Positions 7,951 to 16,690 are shown, counted from the first letter of the stretch. The stretch: 64,000 nucleotides of DNA from an uncultured Shewanella sp. (GCF_947501665.1 NZ_CANMWS010000021.1:1-64000); one strand, 5' to 3'. Translations and numbers: made by a program. Notes: generated by a model from the letters alone, not told the origin.

Positions 7951-7980
7951 CTAATAAGATCGTAATCTTTCTAATAAGAC
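7951..7980. promoter_or_regulatory. Repeated operator-like sites in the repressor/early divergent promoter
   Basis: CTAATAAGA occurs at 7951-7959 and 7971-7979, exactly 20 bases (two helical turns) apart and on the same face of the helix. It lies in the 178-base gap between the divergent repressor and Ner-like genes, where operators are expected. Confidence 0.5.
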
Positions 7981-8037
7981 GCGCAAATGGTTAGTTGCGC
8001 ATTGCGTAAGTTACATATATTAACATGGAATAGTAAA

Positions 8038-8268
8038 ATGAAAATACATGATCCAGATCACATTCATGCAGCTCTTAGGGCGCAAGGCTCAAATAGTCGA
8101 AAATGGTCAATAGAACATGGATACCACCCAAGGACTGTACTCGATATTATTCAGACCTTTGCGCCTTCTAAAAAGCGAAAACCTAAACGTCCATTATCAC
8201 GTCAAATCATTGAAGATTTAAGTAAAACTATCAATTTTGATTTGTTGGGTAAAAGCAATGAATCATAA
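8038..8268 (+). CDS. Ner-like DNA-binding protein, BcepMu gp16 family (76 aa)
   Basis: A small basic helix-turn-helix protein in the place of Mu Ner, which turns down repressor and early transcription. The core ALRAQGSNSRKWSIEHGYHP followed by RTVLDIIQTFA matches my memory of the phage-associated BcepMu gp16 family. The frame is open from 7987, but the ATG at 8038 has GGAA eight bases upstream and gives the usual short N-terminus. Its 3' end overlaps the transposase start by 11 bases, so translation is probably coupled. Confidence 0.72.
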   Translation: MKIHDPDHIHAALRAQGSNSRKWSIEHGYHPRTVLDIIQTFAPSKKRKPKRPLSRQIIEDLSKTINFDLLGKSNES

Positions 8269-10483
8269 ATGGTTTACCCCGAGCGAATTATTGGGTAAAC
8301 CACATATGCCCAATACAGTGCAGGGGGTGCGTTATAAAGCATCGAAAGAAAGTTGGGAAAGTAGACAACGGCAGGGTAAAGGTGGTGGTAAAGAATATAA
8401 TATTGAATCACTACCAGCTGAAACTCAAGCATTTATGAGTGTTAATTGTACTTCAATTATCAATTTTAAAACAAATGTATCAGTTGGTGTTTGCGTACAA
8501 AAAGACGTGGCAATACAGGAGAGAAAAAGAAAAGTAGCTGTTGCGGTTAAAACTACGTCTATGCAGCGCTTTATGGGGTTATCTGAGGAACAGCAAAACA
8601 AGGCCAAGGCTAAGGAACAAATAGTACAGGCTTTAGCTTCTTATTTAATACCTTATGAAGCCGCAGGAAATAAAAAACTAGGGATTGAGGCATTTATTAA
8701 TGCTTTTAATCATAATGAGTTAAGCAGTATAGCTGAAATTTATCCGATTATTTCTAAAGTAACTCGCCCTGTTCTTTACCGCTGGCAAGCGGCTTATAAG
8801 AAAGAGGGGATCATGGGACTGGTTGATAAAAGAAAGAGTCCTAACACCAACAAAATAGACACTCAGCATAGGCTCAACGAGTTTATCAATGCGCTGATCA
8901 CAGCTAAGCCCCATCTATTAAATCAACCCAAAAAAGTGCGGGAAATGGCGCTAGTAAAGGCCGCTGAGTTTAACTGGGATATTCCGTCTATCGGCTCGTT
9001 TAAGCGTTGGTTAATGAAGTATGCCACTAAAAATGAGGTGGCGCTGGCGTATATCACTAATCCCACTAAATATACCGACAAATACCGTCCGCTATTTAGC
9101 AGCATGTACCCGCAGGTTGATGGCCCTAATCAGGTCTGGGAGTTTGATTCTACGCCTACCGATGTCGAGCTAAATGTTGACGGTAAGCTCAAACGCCACT
9201 GCATTGTGGCGGCTATTGATGTGTATACCCGCCGGGTGCAGCTCATTGTATCGCCCGCCTCTCACAGCGAAGCTATTTGTTTGTTGCTGCGTAAGTGCTT
9301 GCTGGAATGGGGCATACCCGAAGAGGGGGCCATTATGCGTACGGACAATGGTAGCGATTATGTGTCAAAACGCACCACCACGATTTTTGAGATGTTAGAG
9401 CTTAAGCAATCACGGGCAGCGGCGTTTTCAGGCTGGGAAAAACCGTTTATCGAGCGTTTCTTTGGCACCATGAGCCGTGTATTGATGGAAAAAATGCCCG
9501 GTTATATCGGCCATAGCGTGAATGATCGTCAGCAAATCGAAGCTATGTACACCTTTGCCATGCGTATCGGTGACGGTAAAAAGCAAGTGCAGGCGGAGCG
9601 ATTAGGCTTGGCTCTTACGCCGCACCAGTTACAAGAGGCGCTGAATAATTACCTTGAGTTTGATTATAACCACGTCCCCCACGATAAAACCAAAAAAACG
9701 CCTTTTGAGCTGTATGCCCAAAGTGGCTATAAAAAGCGCGCCATCACTAATGAGCATGTGCTTGATTACCTACTCAATTACATCGGCACCAGCACAGTGG
9801 CGCGGGGCGGAGTCCGCGCAGGCAATGTTAAATATACCGCGCCTGAACTCATGGAGGTGAGCTGGCAGCGTAAGAAAGTGCGAGTGTTTGTTGATCCTAA
9901 TGATATTGGCCGCGCCACCTTATACCCCATTGAAGGGTTCGAGACTTATGTTGAAGCGGTGAACCACGAACTCGTCAATAACGGTATTTCACCTGTGTTG
10001 TACCGCGAACGCCGCAAGCAAGCGCAAAAAGACTTGGCCGTCATGCGTAAAACCGCCAAAAAGCTGCAAGAAGAGTTTGGCATTAACAATTTGTACGCCG
10101 ATGAACTGGCGCAGAAAAAGGCCCTGAACGATAGCCTACGTCATATCGAACGCCCCGTAGAACACAATAATGCCAGCATCAAAGGGCTAGAGGCTGGCAG
10201 CCAGCGCAGGCAAAATCCTGTGAGTGCCAATGAATTAGCAGTCATTGAACGCCAACGGCTTGAAATGGCTGAGCGTAAGCAGCGGGCGGCCAAACATGAA
10301 AGCCGCATCGTACGCACAGATCATGAAAAAGCCATGATCTTAACCAAAGACTCATTAAACCGAACATTAACTCAAACAGAGGAGAAGTGGCTTAAACAAT
10401 ACAGATTAAACAATGTATTACAGAGAAGTCGTCTAGACAGGGTTTTAAAATCGGCAGACTCAGCCCACCGCCAAGTTCGCTGA
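8258..10483 (+). CDS. Mu-type transposase A (DDE recombinase), 741 aa
   Basis: Carries out strand transfer of the phage ends for integration and replicative transposition. The N-terminal domain (about 1-65) is the winged helix of MuA, with WFTPSELLGKPHMPNTVQG. Next come helical end-binding domains and an RNase H-like core with Asp297 (EFDSTP), Asp363 (RTDNGSD) and Glu399 (PFIERFFG). The second Asp and the Glu are 36 residues apart, shorter than in Mu itself, so the insertion in that part of Mu's core is missing. A Mu-type beta-barrel (about 500-570) and a basic tail (about 625-741) follow, the latter probably for contact with the B ATPase. I chose the ATG at 8258, coupled to the Ner-like stop; an upstream ATG at 8237 has no binding site. 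Confidence 0.94.
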   Translation: MNHKWFTPSELLGKPHMPNTVQGVRYKASKESWESRQRQGKGGGKEYNIESLPAETQAFMSVNCTSIINFKTNVSVGVCVQKDVAIQERKRKVAVAVKTTSMQRFMGLSEEQQNKAKAKEQIVQALASYLIPYEAAGNKKLGIEAFINAFNHNELSSIAEIYPIISKVTRPVLYRWQAAYKKEGIMGLVDKRKSPNTNKIDTQHRLNEFINALITAKPHLLNQPKKVREMALVKAAEFNWDIPSIGSFKRWLMKYATKNEVALAYITNPTKYTDKYRPLFSSMYPQVDGPNQVWEFDSTPTDVELNVDGKLKRHCIVAAIDVYTRRVQLIVSPASHSEAICLLLRKCLLEWGIPEEGAIMRTDNGSDYVSKRTTTIFEMLELKQSRAAAFSGWEKPFIERFFGTMSRVLMEKMPGYIGHSVNDRQQIEAMYTFAMRIGDGKKQVQAERLGLALTPHQLQEALNNYLEFDYNHVPHDKTKKTPFELYAQSGYKKRAITNEHVLDYLLNYIGTSTVARGGVRAGNVKYTAPELMEVSWQRKKVRVFVDPNDIGRATLYPIEGFETYVEAVNHELVNNGISPVLYRERRKQAQKDLAVMRKTAKKLQEEFGINNLYADELAQKKALNDSLRHIERPVEHNNASIKGLEAGSQRRQNPVSANELAVIERQRLEMAERKQRAAKHESRIVRTDHEKAMILTKDSLNRTLTQTEEKWLKQYRLNNVLQRSRLDRVLKSADSAHRQVR

Positions 10484-10540
10484 GTCCGCCTATCACATTG
10501 GGCTATAGACATAGCCTTATTCACAACATGAGGGATTATT

Positions 10541-11281
10541 ATGAAATATAAAACCGTAGAAGTAAAAAACGTTTTACGCACTCAAGACATGTTCTCTAAT
10601 CTACTGGGGCGCAGTCAGATCACCCCCGGTCTAGGACTTATTCACGGCCCTGCGGGAAATGGTAAAACCACCACAGTGGCGTACATGATCAATCAATTAA
10701 CGGGCGGCGGTAGCTTACCCATTTATGTGCGTTGTTATGCCACTGATACCCCGAGCTCATTCTTAGCCCGTGTGACCAAAGAGCTAGGCAGTGAACCCTT
10801 GTTCCCGCTGCGTAAATCCGTTGATTTTATTATCAATATTATGAATGAACAGCAAATTTCCTTATTTGTTGATGAGGCCGATCACATTGTAGGACAGGCC
10901 AAAACCATGGAAACCATCCGCGATATTTACGATGCCACCGAGCAACCTGTGATCTTAATTGGCATGGAAGAAATTGCCCGGCGCATTAGCCATCGTAAGC
11001 AGCTGTTTAACCGTATCTCTGAGTGGGTCGAGTTTCAGCCTGCCGATGCAGAAGACGTGCATATGTTTGCCTCTGAGCTGTTAGAAGATGGGATCACAGT
11101 GGGTGAGGATTTGCTCGATTACATTCGCGTGCGCTCAGGTGGGGAGGTGCGGCGAATACTGATCGCATTAGAGAAAATCGAACGTTTCGCAAAAGCCAAT
11201 GATGAGGCGTGTATTGATAAAGAAATTTGGGGCGATGGGCAGTTGTTTCTTAACCATGGGATGAACCAAGGAAAGCGTTAA
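10541..11281 (+). CDS. Mu B-like AAA+ ATPase, transposition target-capture protein (246 aa)
   Basis: ATP-dependent DNA-binding partner of transposase A. It selects target DNA and stimulates strand transfer. Walker A is GPAGNGKTT (about residues 36-44) and Walker B is LFVDEADH (about 113). A sensor region follows (VILIGMEEIARRISHRKQLFNR). It is shorter than Mu B, lacking the long N-terminal helix-turn-helix extension. It lies 58 bases after the transposase with the binding site GAGGGATT. Confidence 0.9.
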   Translation: MKYKTVEVKNVLRTQDMFSNLLGRSQITPGLGLIHGPAGNGKTTTVAYMINQLTGGGSLPIYVRCYATDTPSSFLARVTKELGSEPLFPLRKSVDFIINIMNEQQISLFVDEADHIVGQAKTMETIRDIYDATEQPVILIGMEEIARRISHRKQLFNRISEWVEFQPADAEDVHMFASELLEDGITVGEDLLDYIRVRSGGEVRRILIALEKIERFAKANDEACIDKEIWGDGQLFLNHGMNQGKR

Positions 11282-11310
11282 TTTTATAATAATAAAAGGA
11301 ATTTTAGTTT

Positions 11311-11775
11311 ATGGGAAACAATGTAAACGTATTGGCTTCGGCGTGTGAGGTGCCCACAGCCAAGGATAAAGCGCTAACAGCCAATAGAAAAGCGCCTACA
11401 GCCACAGCCAAGCAGCGAGTAGCGAATAAACACAAGTTACATGTCGTTAAAGCTGCTCGTCAAAACAGCCAATTACACACAGACAGGCAGCAAGTCTGGA
11501 ATGTGTTGCGCATTCATACCAAGGCCAATAAACGCTTAATCATGACCACCACAACGGTTAAGTCAGGCCTCATTTATCGGTATTTATTGCAGCTGGTTAA
11601 ATCGGGTTATCTCAAGCCACTCAATGCTCGTAAAGGGCGGCCTCGCGGCCAGTGTATCCATTATCGACTCATACGTAATTCAGGCCGATTAGCGCCCCAA
11701 GTGCGTAATAACGGTGTGTACGATCAAAATCAGCAAGTGTTCTACCCCTTCAATAATAAGGAAGCCGCGAAATGA
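11311..11775 (+). CDS. wHTH-like early phage protein (154 aa)
   Basis: Probable DNA-binding early protein. A basic, Ala/Lys-rich N-terminus (about 1-55) precedes a winged-helix-like part (VWNVLRIHTKANKRL... LVKSGYLKPL) and a C-terminal NGVYDQNQQVF tail. Resembles the left-end gene at 6577-7140 in its second half. AAAGGA precedes ATG. Its stop overlaps the next start (ATGA). Confidence 0.65.
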   Translation: MGNNVNVLASACEVPTAKDKALTANRKAPTATAKQRVANKHKLHVVKAARQNSQLHTDRQQVWNVLRIHTKANKRLIMTTTTVKSGLIYRYLLQLVKSGYLKPLNARKGRPRGQCIHYRLIRNSGRLAPQVRNNGVYDQNQQVFYPFNNKEAAK

Positions 11776-12305
11776 CATGGAAAACAATTTTAGCCGAGCA
11801 AGCCAAAACCCATGGGCAAGTGACGGTGGCGGATGAATTAGGGGTGTCAAAAACCGTAGTGAGTCAACTCATTAACGGTAAGTACCCCGGTGACTTAACC
11901 CGCATGCAAGCGCTGGTTGAGGGGGCATACATGGCCAAAACGGTTCAGTGCCCGATAATCGGGGACATTCCGCTACACCAGTGTGATAAATATCAGCGTA
12001 ATACCCTTACTAGTCATCCAACGCGGTTGAAATTATACCGAGCGTGTCGAGGGGGCTGCCCCCATTCGTCTCAGCCTGTAAATAAGCATTTTAAGCCCTT
12101 TGAGGCTAAGGCCCCTCAAGCTCAAATGACTCCAGCTTATCAGGCCGAGGCCACTATAGGCAGGCTTGAGCGGCAAGTGCGCAGCGACGATGGCGGCCTT
12201 GCGCAATTCGTCCAGCTGTTAAAAGCTGAGCTTCAAAGCCTTGCGATGCGTTACAACCGCTTGCTCGCCAAAGGAGCAGCAAAAGGAGAAACCGATGCCA
12301 GTTGA
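11772..12305 (+). CDS. Early phage protein with HTH and Cys-rich segment (177 aa)
   Basis: Residues about 1-50 form a helix-turn-helix (VADELGVSKTVVSQLINGKYPG). Residues about 58-95 contain five Cys and several His (CPIIGDIPLHQC ... CRGGCPH), which could bind zinc. The C-terminal 60 residues are helical. The function is probably early gene regulation or replication. It overlaps the preceding gene by four bases. Confidence 0.6.
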   Translation: MTWKTILAEQAKTHGQVTVADELGVSKTVVSQLINGKYPGDLTRMQALVEGAYMAKTVQCPIIGDIPLHQCDKYQRNTLTSHPTRLKLYRACRGGCPHSSQPVNKHFKPFEAKAPQAQMTPAYQAEATIGRLERQVRSDDGGLAQFVQLLKAELQSLAMRYNRLLAKGAAKGETDAS

Positions 12306-12513
12306 AACAGAACGCGCTCACATCGTGGCGGCGTTAGCGCTTAGGGGCATGAAAGTCCTCAGCAGTCATAGCGACAGAGTGATCTGCATTGAGCACCCGA
12401 GCCAAGACTTCATCGATAACGCAGTGGAAATCACCGAGCGCGACAGCCAAGGCTTACGCACTCGCTTAGCCACCCAATTTAACGGCATTACAGTCTGCTG
12501 GAGCAAATATTAA
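12295..12513 (+). CDS. Small early phage protein (72 aa)
   Basis: The frame is open from 12241 but the ATG at 12295 has a strong AAAGGAG site. The protein is a compact alpha/beta chain (HIVAALALRGMKVLSSHSDRV) with no family I recognise. It overlaps the genes on both sides by 11 bases and 1 base, as in a tightly coupled operon. Confidence 0.55.
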   Translation: MPVETERAHIVAALALRGMKVLSSHSDRVICIEHPSQDFIDNAVEITERDSQGLRTRLATQFNGITVCWSKY

Positions 12514-12755
12514 TGGCCAAAATCACTCTTGAAATTAACACCATGTACACCACTGACGGCCCAGCATTAGAAGGGCAAACCACGTTTGAGATCAATGATG
12601 AGAGCCAGCGTGAACTGAGCGATGCCATGGCGCTAAAATTGCTTGATATGCTCAATACCATTATCCCGCGCTTAAGCGATGAAATGCTGGCGCGGGCAAA
12701 AGAAGAACCCGCACCGACACACAATATCGCGCCACCCCGCCCACAGCTGCACTAA
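12513..12755 (+). CDS. Small early phage protein (80 aa)
   Basis: Starts on the last base of the previous stop (TAATG). Beta-rich first half (KITLEINTMY, TTFEIND), helical second half and a Pro-rich tail (PAPTHNIAPPRPQLH). Function unknown. Confidence 0.55.
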   Translation: MAKITLEINTMYTTDGPALEGQTTFEINDESQRELSDAMALKLLDMLNTIIPRLSDEMLARAKEEPAPTHNIAPPRPQLH

Positions 12756-12794
12756 TTAGCATCAAGCCATAACGAAACAGTTTAAGGAAAAACA

Positions 12795-13433
12795 ATGAAC
12801 AATACTGATAAGCAAGCAACACAAGAGGCCCAAACCCCCAGTGGCTTTAGAAAGAATGCTCTTGGCCACTTAGTGCCTGAGAGTCAAATTAAAGCCATCG
12901 AATTAGTGCGCGACGATGTGGTGCAGGATATCGTGCAGCAAGCGCAAGCGTTACGTGAAACCATGCAAGCCTTTAAGCAGCAGGCCCAGCAGCAAATCAC
13001 CGACTTTGTTGATCTCTCTGCCAGTGAATATGGCGTCAAATATGGCGGCAGTAAGGGCAATGTGGTGCTCACGTCTTTTGATGGCCGTTATCAGGTGCGC
13101 CGTGCCATTGGTGAGCATCGAGTGTTTGATGAGCGTATTCAAACGGCTAAAACTCTAATCGATGAGTGCATTCATTCATGGTCGGGTGGGGCCGATGATA
13201 GGCTCATGGCCATGGTGGATCATGCCTTTAGAGTGGATCAACAAGGCCGAATTAACGTCAATCAAGTGCTGAGCCTGCGCCAACTTAATATTGATGATGC
13301 AAAGTGGTTAACGGCCATGGAGGCCATTGCCGATGCTATTCAGGTAACGGGCACTTGTGAATACCTACGCCTCTATGAGCGTAAAAACAACGGTAAATAC
13401 CAGCAGTTACCCCTCGATATCAGCTCACTGTAA
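12795..13433 (+). CDS. DUF3164 family phage protein (212 aa)
   Basis: Recognised by layout: a short N-terminal line of the type GFRKNALGHLVPESQIKA, a long helix (VRDDVVQDIVQQAQALRETM), then a beta unit with DGRYQVRRAI and DERIQTAKTLIDEC. DUF3164 proteins are common in the early operons of Mu-like phages; their job is not known. It has a good AAGGAAAAACA start. Confidence 0.75.
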   Translation: MNNTDKQATQEAQTPSGFRKNALGHLVPESQIKAIELVRDDVVQDIVQQAQALRETMQAFKQQAQQQITDFVDLSASEYGVKYGGSKGNVVLTSFDGRYQVRRAIGEHRVFDERIQTAKTLIDECIHSWSGGADDRLMAMVDHAFRVDQQGRINVNQVLSLRQLNIDDAKWLTAMEAIADAIQVTGTCEYLRLYERKNNGKYQQLPLDISSL

Positions 13434-13444
13434 GGATCACTACC

Positions 13445-13942
13445 ATGGCAAAGACCCTTTCAACTAACGCCAGTATCACAGCTAGCCAGTGGCAGCAAAT
13501 CGAAAATGAGATGAGCGGCAGTTATGGCCGCGTCGAGTTCATATTAAATGGCACAAAAATCAACTTAGAGAAACGATTCATCGCGGAAAATCGCTTAGGC
13601 ATTTTAGTGTTTATTGACGGCAAAATCGATTACAGCTGGAGTCATGCCGATGAGCCAACCCCGATTGCTCAGCAAGTTTGGCGTAAGCGCAGTAAATCAC
13701 TGTACAGCGCCAAGCAAAAAGCCGAATTGCTCAAAGGGATCGGCAAGCGCAGAGCCAAGGAATGGTTTCCTAATATCGATAAAAAACGTGAATGGTTGGA
13801 GCCGTATTTCACTCAGTTTGGCCCCATCAAACGCCAGTACCGCAAGCTTGATGGATTAGAGCTGGTGAGTATGGGCTATCAAAGTCAATGCGCTGAAAAG
13901 AATACTGAAAATAACCATGAAAAGCGCGCGAGTCATGGCTAA
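13445..13942 (+). CDS. Hypothetical early phage protein (165 aa)
   Basis: The N-terminal half is beta-rich (YGRVEFILNGTKINLEKRF, GILVFIDGKIDYSW). The C-terminal half is basic with aromatic residues (KRRAKEWFPNIDKKREWLEPYF), which would suit nucleic-acid contact. I do not recognise the family. The last 26 bases overlap the next gene. Confidence 0.55.
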   Translation: MAKTLSTNASITASQWQQIENEMSGSYGRVEFILNGTKINLEKRFIAENRLGILVFIDGKIDYSWSHADEPTPIAQQVWRKRSKSLYSAKQKAELLKGIGKRRAKEWFPNIDKKREWLEPYFTQFGPIKRQYRKLDGLELVSMGYQSQCAEKNTENNHEKRASHG

Positions 13943-14168
13943 GGCCGATGTTAAGACTAAGCCGCAGGTCAAAGTAGAGGGTGTCAGTTCGACACCTTAC
14001 GCCGAGGCCTTAATTGCTTATGTTAGCGCCTTTTGCACCTTAGGTTTAGGGGAAACAAAAGGCACTAAAAAATTAACGCAAGCCACCCGCCGCGCTTGGG
14101 CCATCGATTATTTAAACCGTCATGCGGCTTTTGGCTGGCAAACTCGAACAGATAAGGAATATCAATAA
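13917..14168 (+). CDS. Small hypothetical early phage protein (83 aa)
   Basis: Basic N-terminus, then a helical segment (TPYAEALIAYVSAFCTLGLG) and RRAWAIDYLNRHAAFGW. An ATG at 13935 would give 77 residues; neither start has a strong binding site, so translation probably depends on the upstream gene. It ends in TAATG shared with the GemA gene. Confidence 0.5.
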   Translation: MKSARVMAKADVKTKPQVKVEGVSSTPYAEALIAYVSAFCTLGLGETKGTKKLTQATRRAWAIDYLNRHAAFGWQTRTDKEYQ

Positions 14169-14797
14169 TGCAATCACCGTCTCATTCCACCCCACAAGTG
14201 ACAGTGAAGAACCCCGCCAAGCGGCGTTTAATCACTTTGATCAACATCGCTAAGCAGCAGCTCAATATCGATGAAGATGTGTACCGCGCCATGCTGAAAA
14301 GCTGTGCTGGCAAAGATTCCCTCAGGGCCATGAGCTTGAGCGAGCTAGAGCAAGTGCTAACTCACTTTAAACAAAAGGGTTTTAAAACCAGTAAAAAGAC
14401 AGGCAGTAAACAGACCGCGAAAGGGCGTTTAAGCCCCAAAGGCGGCAAAGCCAAGGTGGCTGAAATCAATAAAATCCGTGCCATTTGGATCACCATGTTT
14501 AAACAAAATATCGTCCGCGATGGCAGCGAAACCGCACTCGATAGCTATGTGCGCCGCATGAGCGCCCGGTTAAATATTACTAACGATATTGCCAAGGGCG
14601 TAGACAGTGTGACGTGGCTCACTCCTAAGCAAGCTTACAAAGTGCTTGAAAGCCTTAAAAGTTGGCATAAAAGAGCCATGCAAGTTCGGCTTGAGCAGCT
14701 TGGCATAACAGAGCTAACAGGTTATGACAAGGTGCTTACACGTTATTTTGTCAATGAAAAGCAGATTAATCAGATGGTTCAGGAGGCTAAGCAATGA
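14168..14797 (+). CDS. GemA-type phage regulatory protein, DUF1018 (209 aa)
   Basis: The first 60 residues (RRLITLINIAKQQLNIDED, YRAMLKSCAGKDSLRAMSL) match the DUF1018 signature of Mu gp16/GemA. GemA of Mu changes expression of host genes. The second half (IRAIWITMFKQNIVRDGSE... MSARLN) is the second helical unit of the family. It overlaps its neighbours at both ends by 1-4 bases. Confidence 0.78.
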   Translation: MQSPSHSTPQVTVKNPAKRRLITLINIAKQQLNIDEDVYRAMLKSCAGKDSLRAMSLSELEQVLTHFKQKGFKTSKKTGSKQTAKGRLSPKGGKAKVAEINKIRAIWITMFKQNIVRDGSETALDSYVRRMSARLNITNDIAKGVDSVTWLTPKQAYKVLESLKSWHKRAMQVRLEQLGITELTGYDKVLTRYFVNEKQINQMVQEAKQ

Positions 14798-15312
14798 AAC
14801 TCAGCCGTTGCCCTGTGTGCCACAGTCAATTGCACCTTGAAAACCTAGTCAATGATCAAGCCGCCAGCGAGTTATTGGGCTTACTGGCCCCAATGGGTGG
14901 ACGGTTAGCTCGTGCGGTCGTGGCGTATGTGGGCTTATTTAGGCCACAAAAGAGTGATTTAAGCTTTAGCCGCGCTTTAAAAATCACTCACGAAGCCTTG
15001 GCCATCAACACCAATCAGGACGTGCTTACCGTGGGCCTTGAAAATACCGTGATGCAAATTCGCAGTGCCAGAGTGGCAGGCACCGCCACGCCACTGGCCA
15101 ATCACAATTATTTAAAAAAAGTGCTATCCAGTGTCGATGATAGCGTCATTGGGCCTGCGCCATCGGCAGCAAAATCCGCCGCAAAACCCGCAGTAGAGGT
15201 GAAAAGCTTTAGCCGCCCTGAAAGCTTGGCCGAAACTCAAGCCAAGTTTGAGGCGCGCATGGCTCAATTCAAGACGAAAAACGCAACGGGAGGGGCCAAT
15301 GAGTCAGAATAG
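14794..15312 (+). CDS. Zinc-ribbon early phage protein (172 aa)
   Basis: Begins with a single CxxC (RCPVCHSQLHLENL), a half zinc ribbon. This is followed by a helical region about 30-90 and an Ala/Lys-rich flexible linker (about 120-145), then a charged helical tail. A replication or transcription helper role is possible; I do not recognise the family. ATGA overlap with GemA. Confidence 0.55.
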   Translation: MKLSRCPVCHSQLHLENLVNDQAASELLGLLAPMGGRLARAVVAYVGLFRPQKSDLSFSRALKITHEALAINTNQDVLTVGLENTVMQIRSARVAGTATPLANHNYLKKVLSSVDDSVIGPAPSAAKSAAKPAVEVKSFSRPESLAETQAKFEARMAQFKTKNATGGANESE

Positions 15313-15742
15313 CGAGAGTCAAGACAAGCAGTTGGAGTTAATGCCCAGTAGCGCAGAGGAGTTAGAGCAAACCTTAGCTGTATTGCAAAGCCTGACCGAG
15401 GATGAGCGCAAAGATTTTATTCATCGCTGGCCGTCTACATTGCAAAGCCTGTGTGAGCTAATGCGAGTGACGCTTGAGGGTTACAAGGTCACTAATGCCC
15501 TTATGCTCAGCGAAGCGCTGGCCACCAGTTTAAGCACTTACTTAGGGGGCCGTGATGTGTATATTCCCAACGGTGAGCGCCTTAAAGATGCCTTGCGTGA
15601 TATTCAAATCTGGCGTGAGTTTAGAGGTAATAACCTTGAGTTATTGTCTCGCAGTTATGGCCTGACCGAGCGCCGCGTGAGTCAAATTATCGCTGAGCAG
15701 CGGGCCGCGTTCGTCGCCCGTAAACAGCGCAAGTTATTTTAA
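15299..15742 (+). CDS. Mor/C-family transcriptional activator (147 aa)
   Basis: Switches on later phage transcription. The C-terminal half carries the Mor dimer strand and HTH: GGRDVYIPNGERLKDALRDI, then WREFRGNNLELLSRSYGLTE and RRVSQII. Mor and C of Mu bind as dimers to dyad sites just upstream of the -35 position. The frame is open from 15248, but the ATG at 15299 follows GGGAGGGGCC and overlaps the previous gene by 14 bases. It is the only Mor/C-type protein in the prophage, so it probably drives the three late-motif promoters (16748, 26718, 36204) directly. A strong terminator follows. Confidence 0.87.
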   Translation: MSQNSESQDKQLELMPSSAEELEQTLAVLQSLTEDERKDFIHRWPSTLQSLCELMRVTLEGYKVTNALMLSEALATSLSTYLGGRDVYIPNGERLKDALRDIQIWREFRGNNLELLSRSYGLTERRVSQIIAEQRAAFVARKQRKLF

Positions 15743-15785
15743 TTCTGTTAGACTACTTTTTAAGTTTAACAATTAAGTCATTAAT

Positions 15786-15825
15786 AAAGACCAATGTATT
15801 TATATAATACATTGGTCTTTTATTT
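15786..15825 (+). terminator. Early-operon terminator
   Basis: Perfect 13-bp stem AGACCAATGTATT / AATACATTGGTCT (15788-15800 with 15806-15818), 5-base loop, then TTTATTTT. Ends the early operon after the activator gene. Confidence 0.9.
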
Positions 15826-15854
15826 TAAAGTCATTGAATAAAGGGAATTATCAC

Positions 15855-16280
15855 ATGAAAAATTTACTATATATCATTCTTATATATTCACTATTTTCTG
15901 CCTATTTTTCACATGCAACAATCTATCAATGCTCAGAGAATGGCGTAACGTCTTTTAGTCAATCACCTTGTGGTAAGGATGCTAAGTTGATTGGTGATAG
16001 TGGGTCTGATGATAGTGAAAAATCAGAAGTTGATACCGATGTAGTACAAACTTGCTTCAGTTTTTTAAAGAAAAATAAAAAATGGAAAGATGCTGAGTCA
16101 GTAAGGCTTGAGGGCCATGATTTTGGGTGGATAGAAGACGAGTCTGGTTTAAGGAGAGTATTATATCTTCAAATCAATGCTAGAAATGGTTATGGTGGTT
16201 ATGATGGTACTGAAGAAGAAAAGTGTTATGTGAATCATTCAGGAACCGAATTAAGTAAAATTCAGTATAAAATGAAATAA
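15855..16280 (+). CDS. Exported DUF4124-like cargo protein (141 aa)
   Basis: Signal peptide about residues 1-22 (MKNLLYIILIYSLFSAYFSH). The mature start IYQCSENGVTSFSQSPCG is the DUF4124 pattern of small periplasmic proteins, with a Cys pair. Two more Cys lie further on. AT-rich and different in codon use from its neighbours, set between the early terminator and late promoter A, so it is cargo probably expressed from the lysogen. The frame is open from a TTG at 15834, but the ATG at 15855 has AAGGGA upstream. Confidence 0.65.
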   Translation: MKNLLYIILIYSLFSAYFSHATIYQCSENGVTSFSQSPCGKDAKLIGDSGSDDSEKSEVDTDVVQTCFSFLKKNKKWKDAESVRLEGHDFGWIEDESGLRRVLYLQINARNGYGGYDGTEEEKCYVNHSGTELSKIQYKMK

Positions 16281-16303
16281 TTTTTATAAGTCAAGGACGG
16301 CCC

Positions 16304-16618
16304 ATGTCACAACCCATTCAAACCTCATCTGAACAGACTTCCGTTTCATCTCAAACCCGTGGTTTTACTGCATTAGGTTGTTTTAGCTTCTTAGGTCAGT
16401 TGACTGCGATGATGGGCATTGTGATTGCCGTGTTCATGTTTATCAAATTGGGCTGGGTTGAAGTACCCAATGAATATTTGTCAGAGCTTGGCACGACTGA
16501 AAGACAGTTTAATCCAATCATCTTATTTTACAGCGCAGGCATGTTACTGATAAGCCTGTGTTGGTGGACTTTTGTGCGTGTCATAGTGGCGATGGCACGG
16601 CGTTTAAAAGTGTTTTAA
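16304..16618 (+). CDS. Two-helix membrane protein (104 aa)
   Basis: Two hydrophobic helices (about 31-50, LGQLTAMMGIVIAVFMFIKL, and about 74-96, FYSAGMLLISLCWWTFVRVI). They are joined by a polar loop and framed by a Ser/Thr-rich N-terminus and a basic C-terminus. Good AAGGAC site. No family recognised. Second gene of the first cargo block; a superinfection or envelope role is only a guess. Confidence 0.55.
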   Translation: MSQPIQTSSEQTSVSSQTRGFTALGCFSFLGQLTAMMGIVIAVFMFIKLGWVEVPNEYLSELGTTERQFNPIILFYSAGMLLISLCWWTFVRVIVAMARRLKVF

Positions 16619-16624
16619 CTTTGG

Positions 16625-16672
16625 CTTAATTTTGGTTTAAACCGCATTTAAACCCAAGTTAAACCCGCTTTA
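16625..16672. repeat. Phased TTAA array, copy 1 (five units, exact 11-bp period)
   Basis: TTAA occurs at 16625, 16636, 16647, 16658 and 16669, each 11 bases after the last. The unit resembles TTTAAACCCGC. Non-coding, between the cargo block and late promoter A. Confidence 0.75.
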
Positions 16673-16690
16673 AGCCCAGTTTTATGCGTT

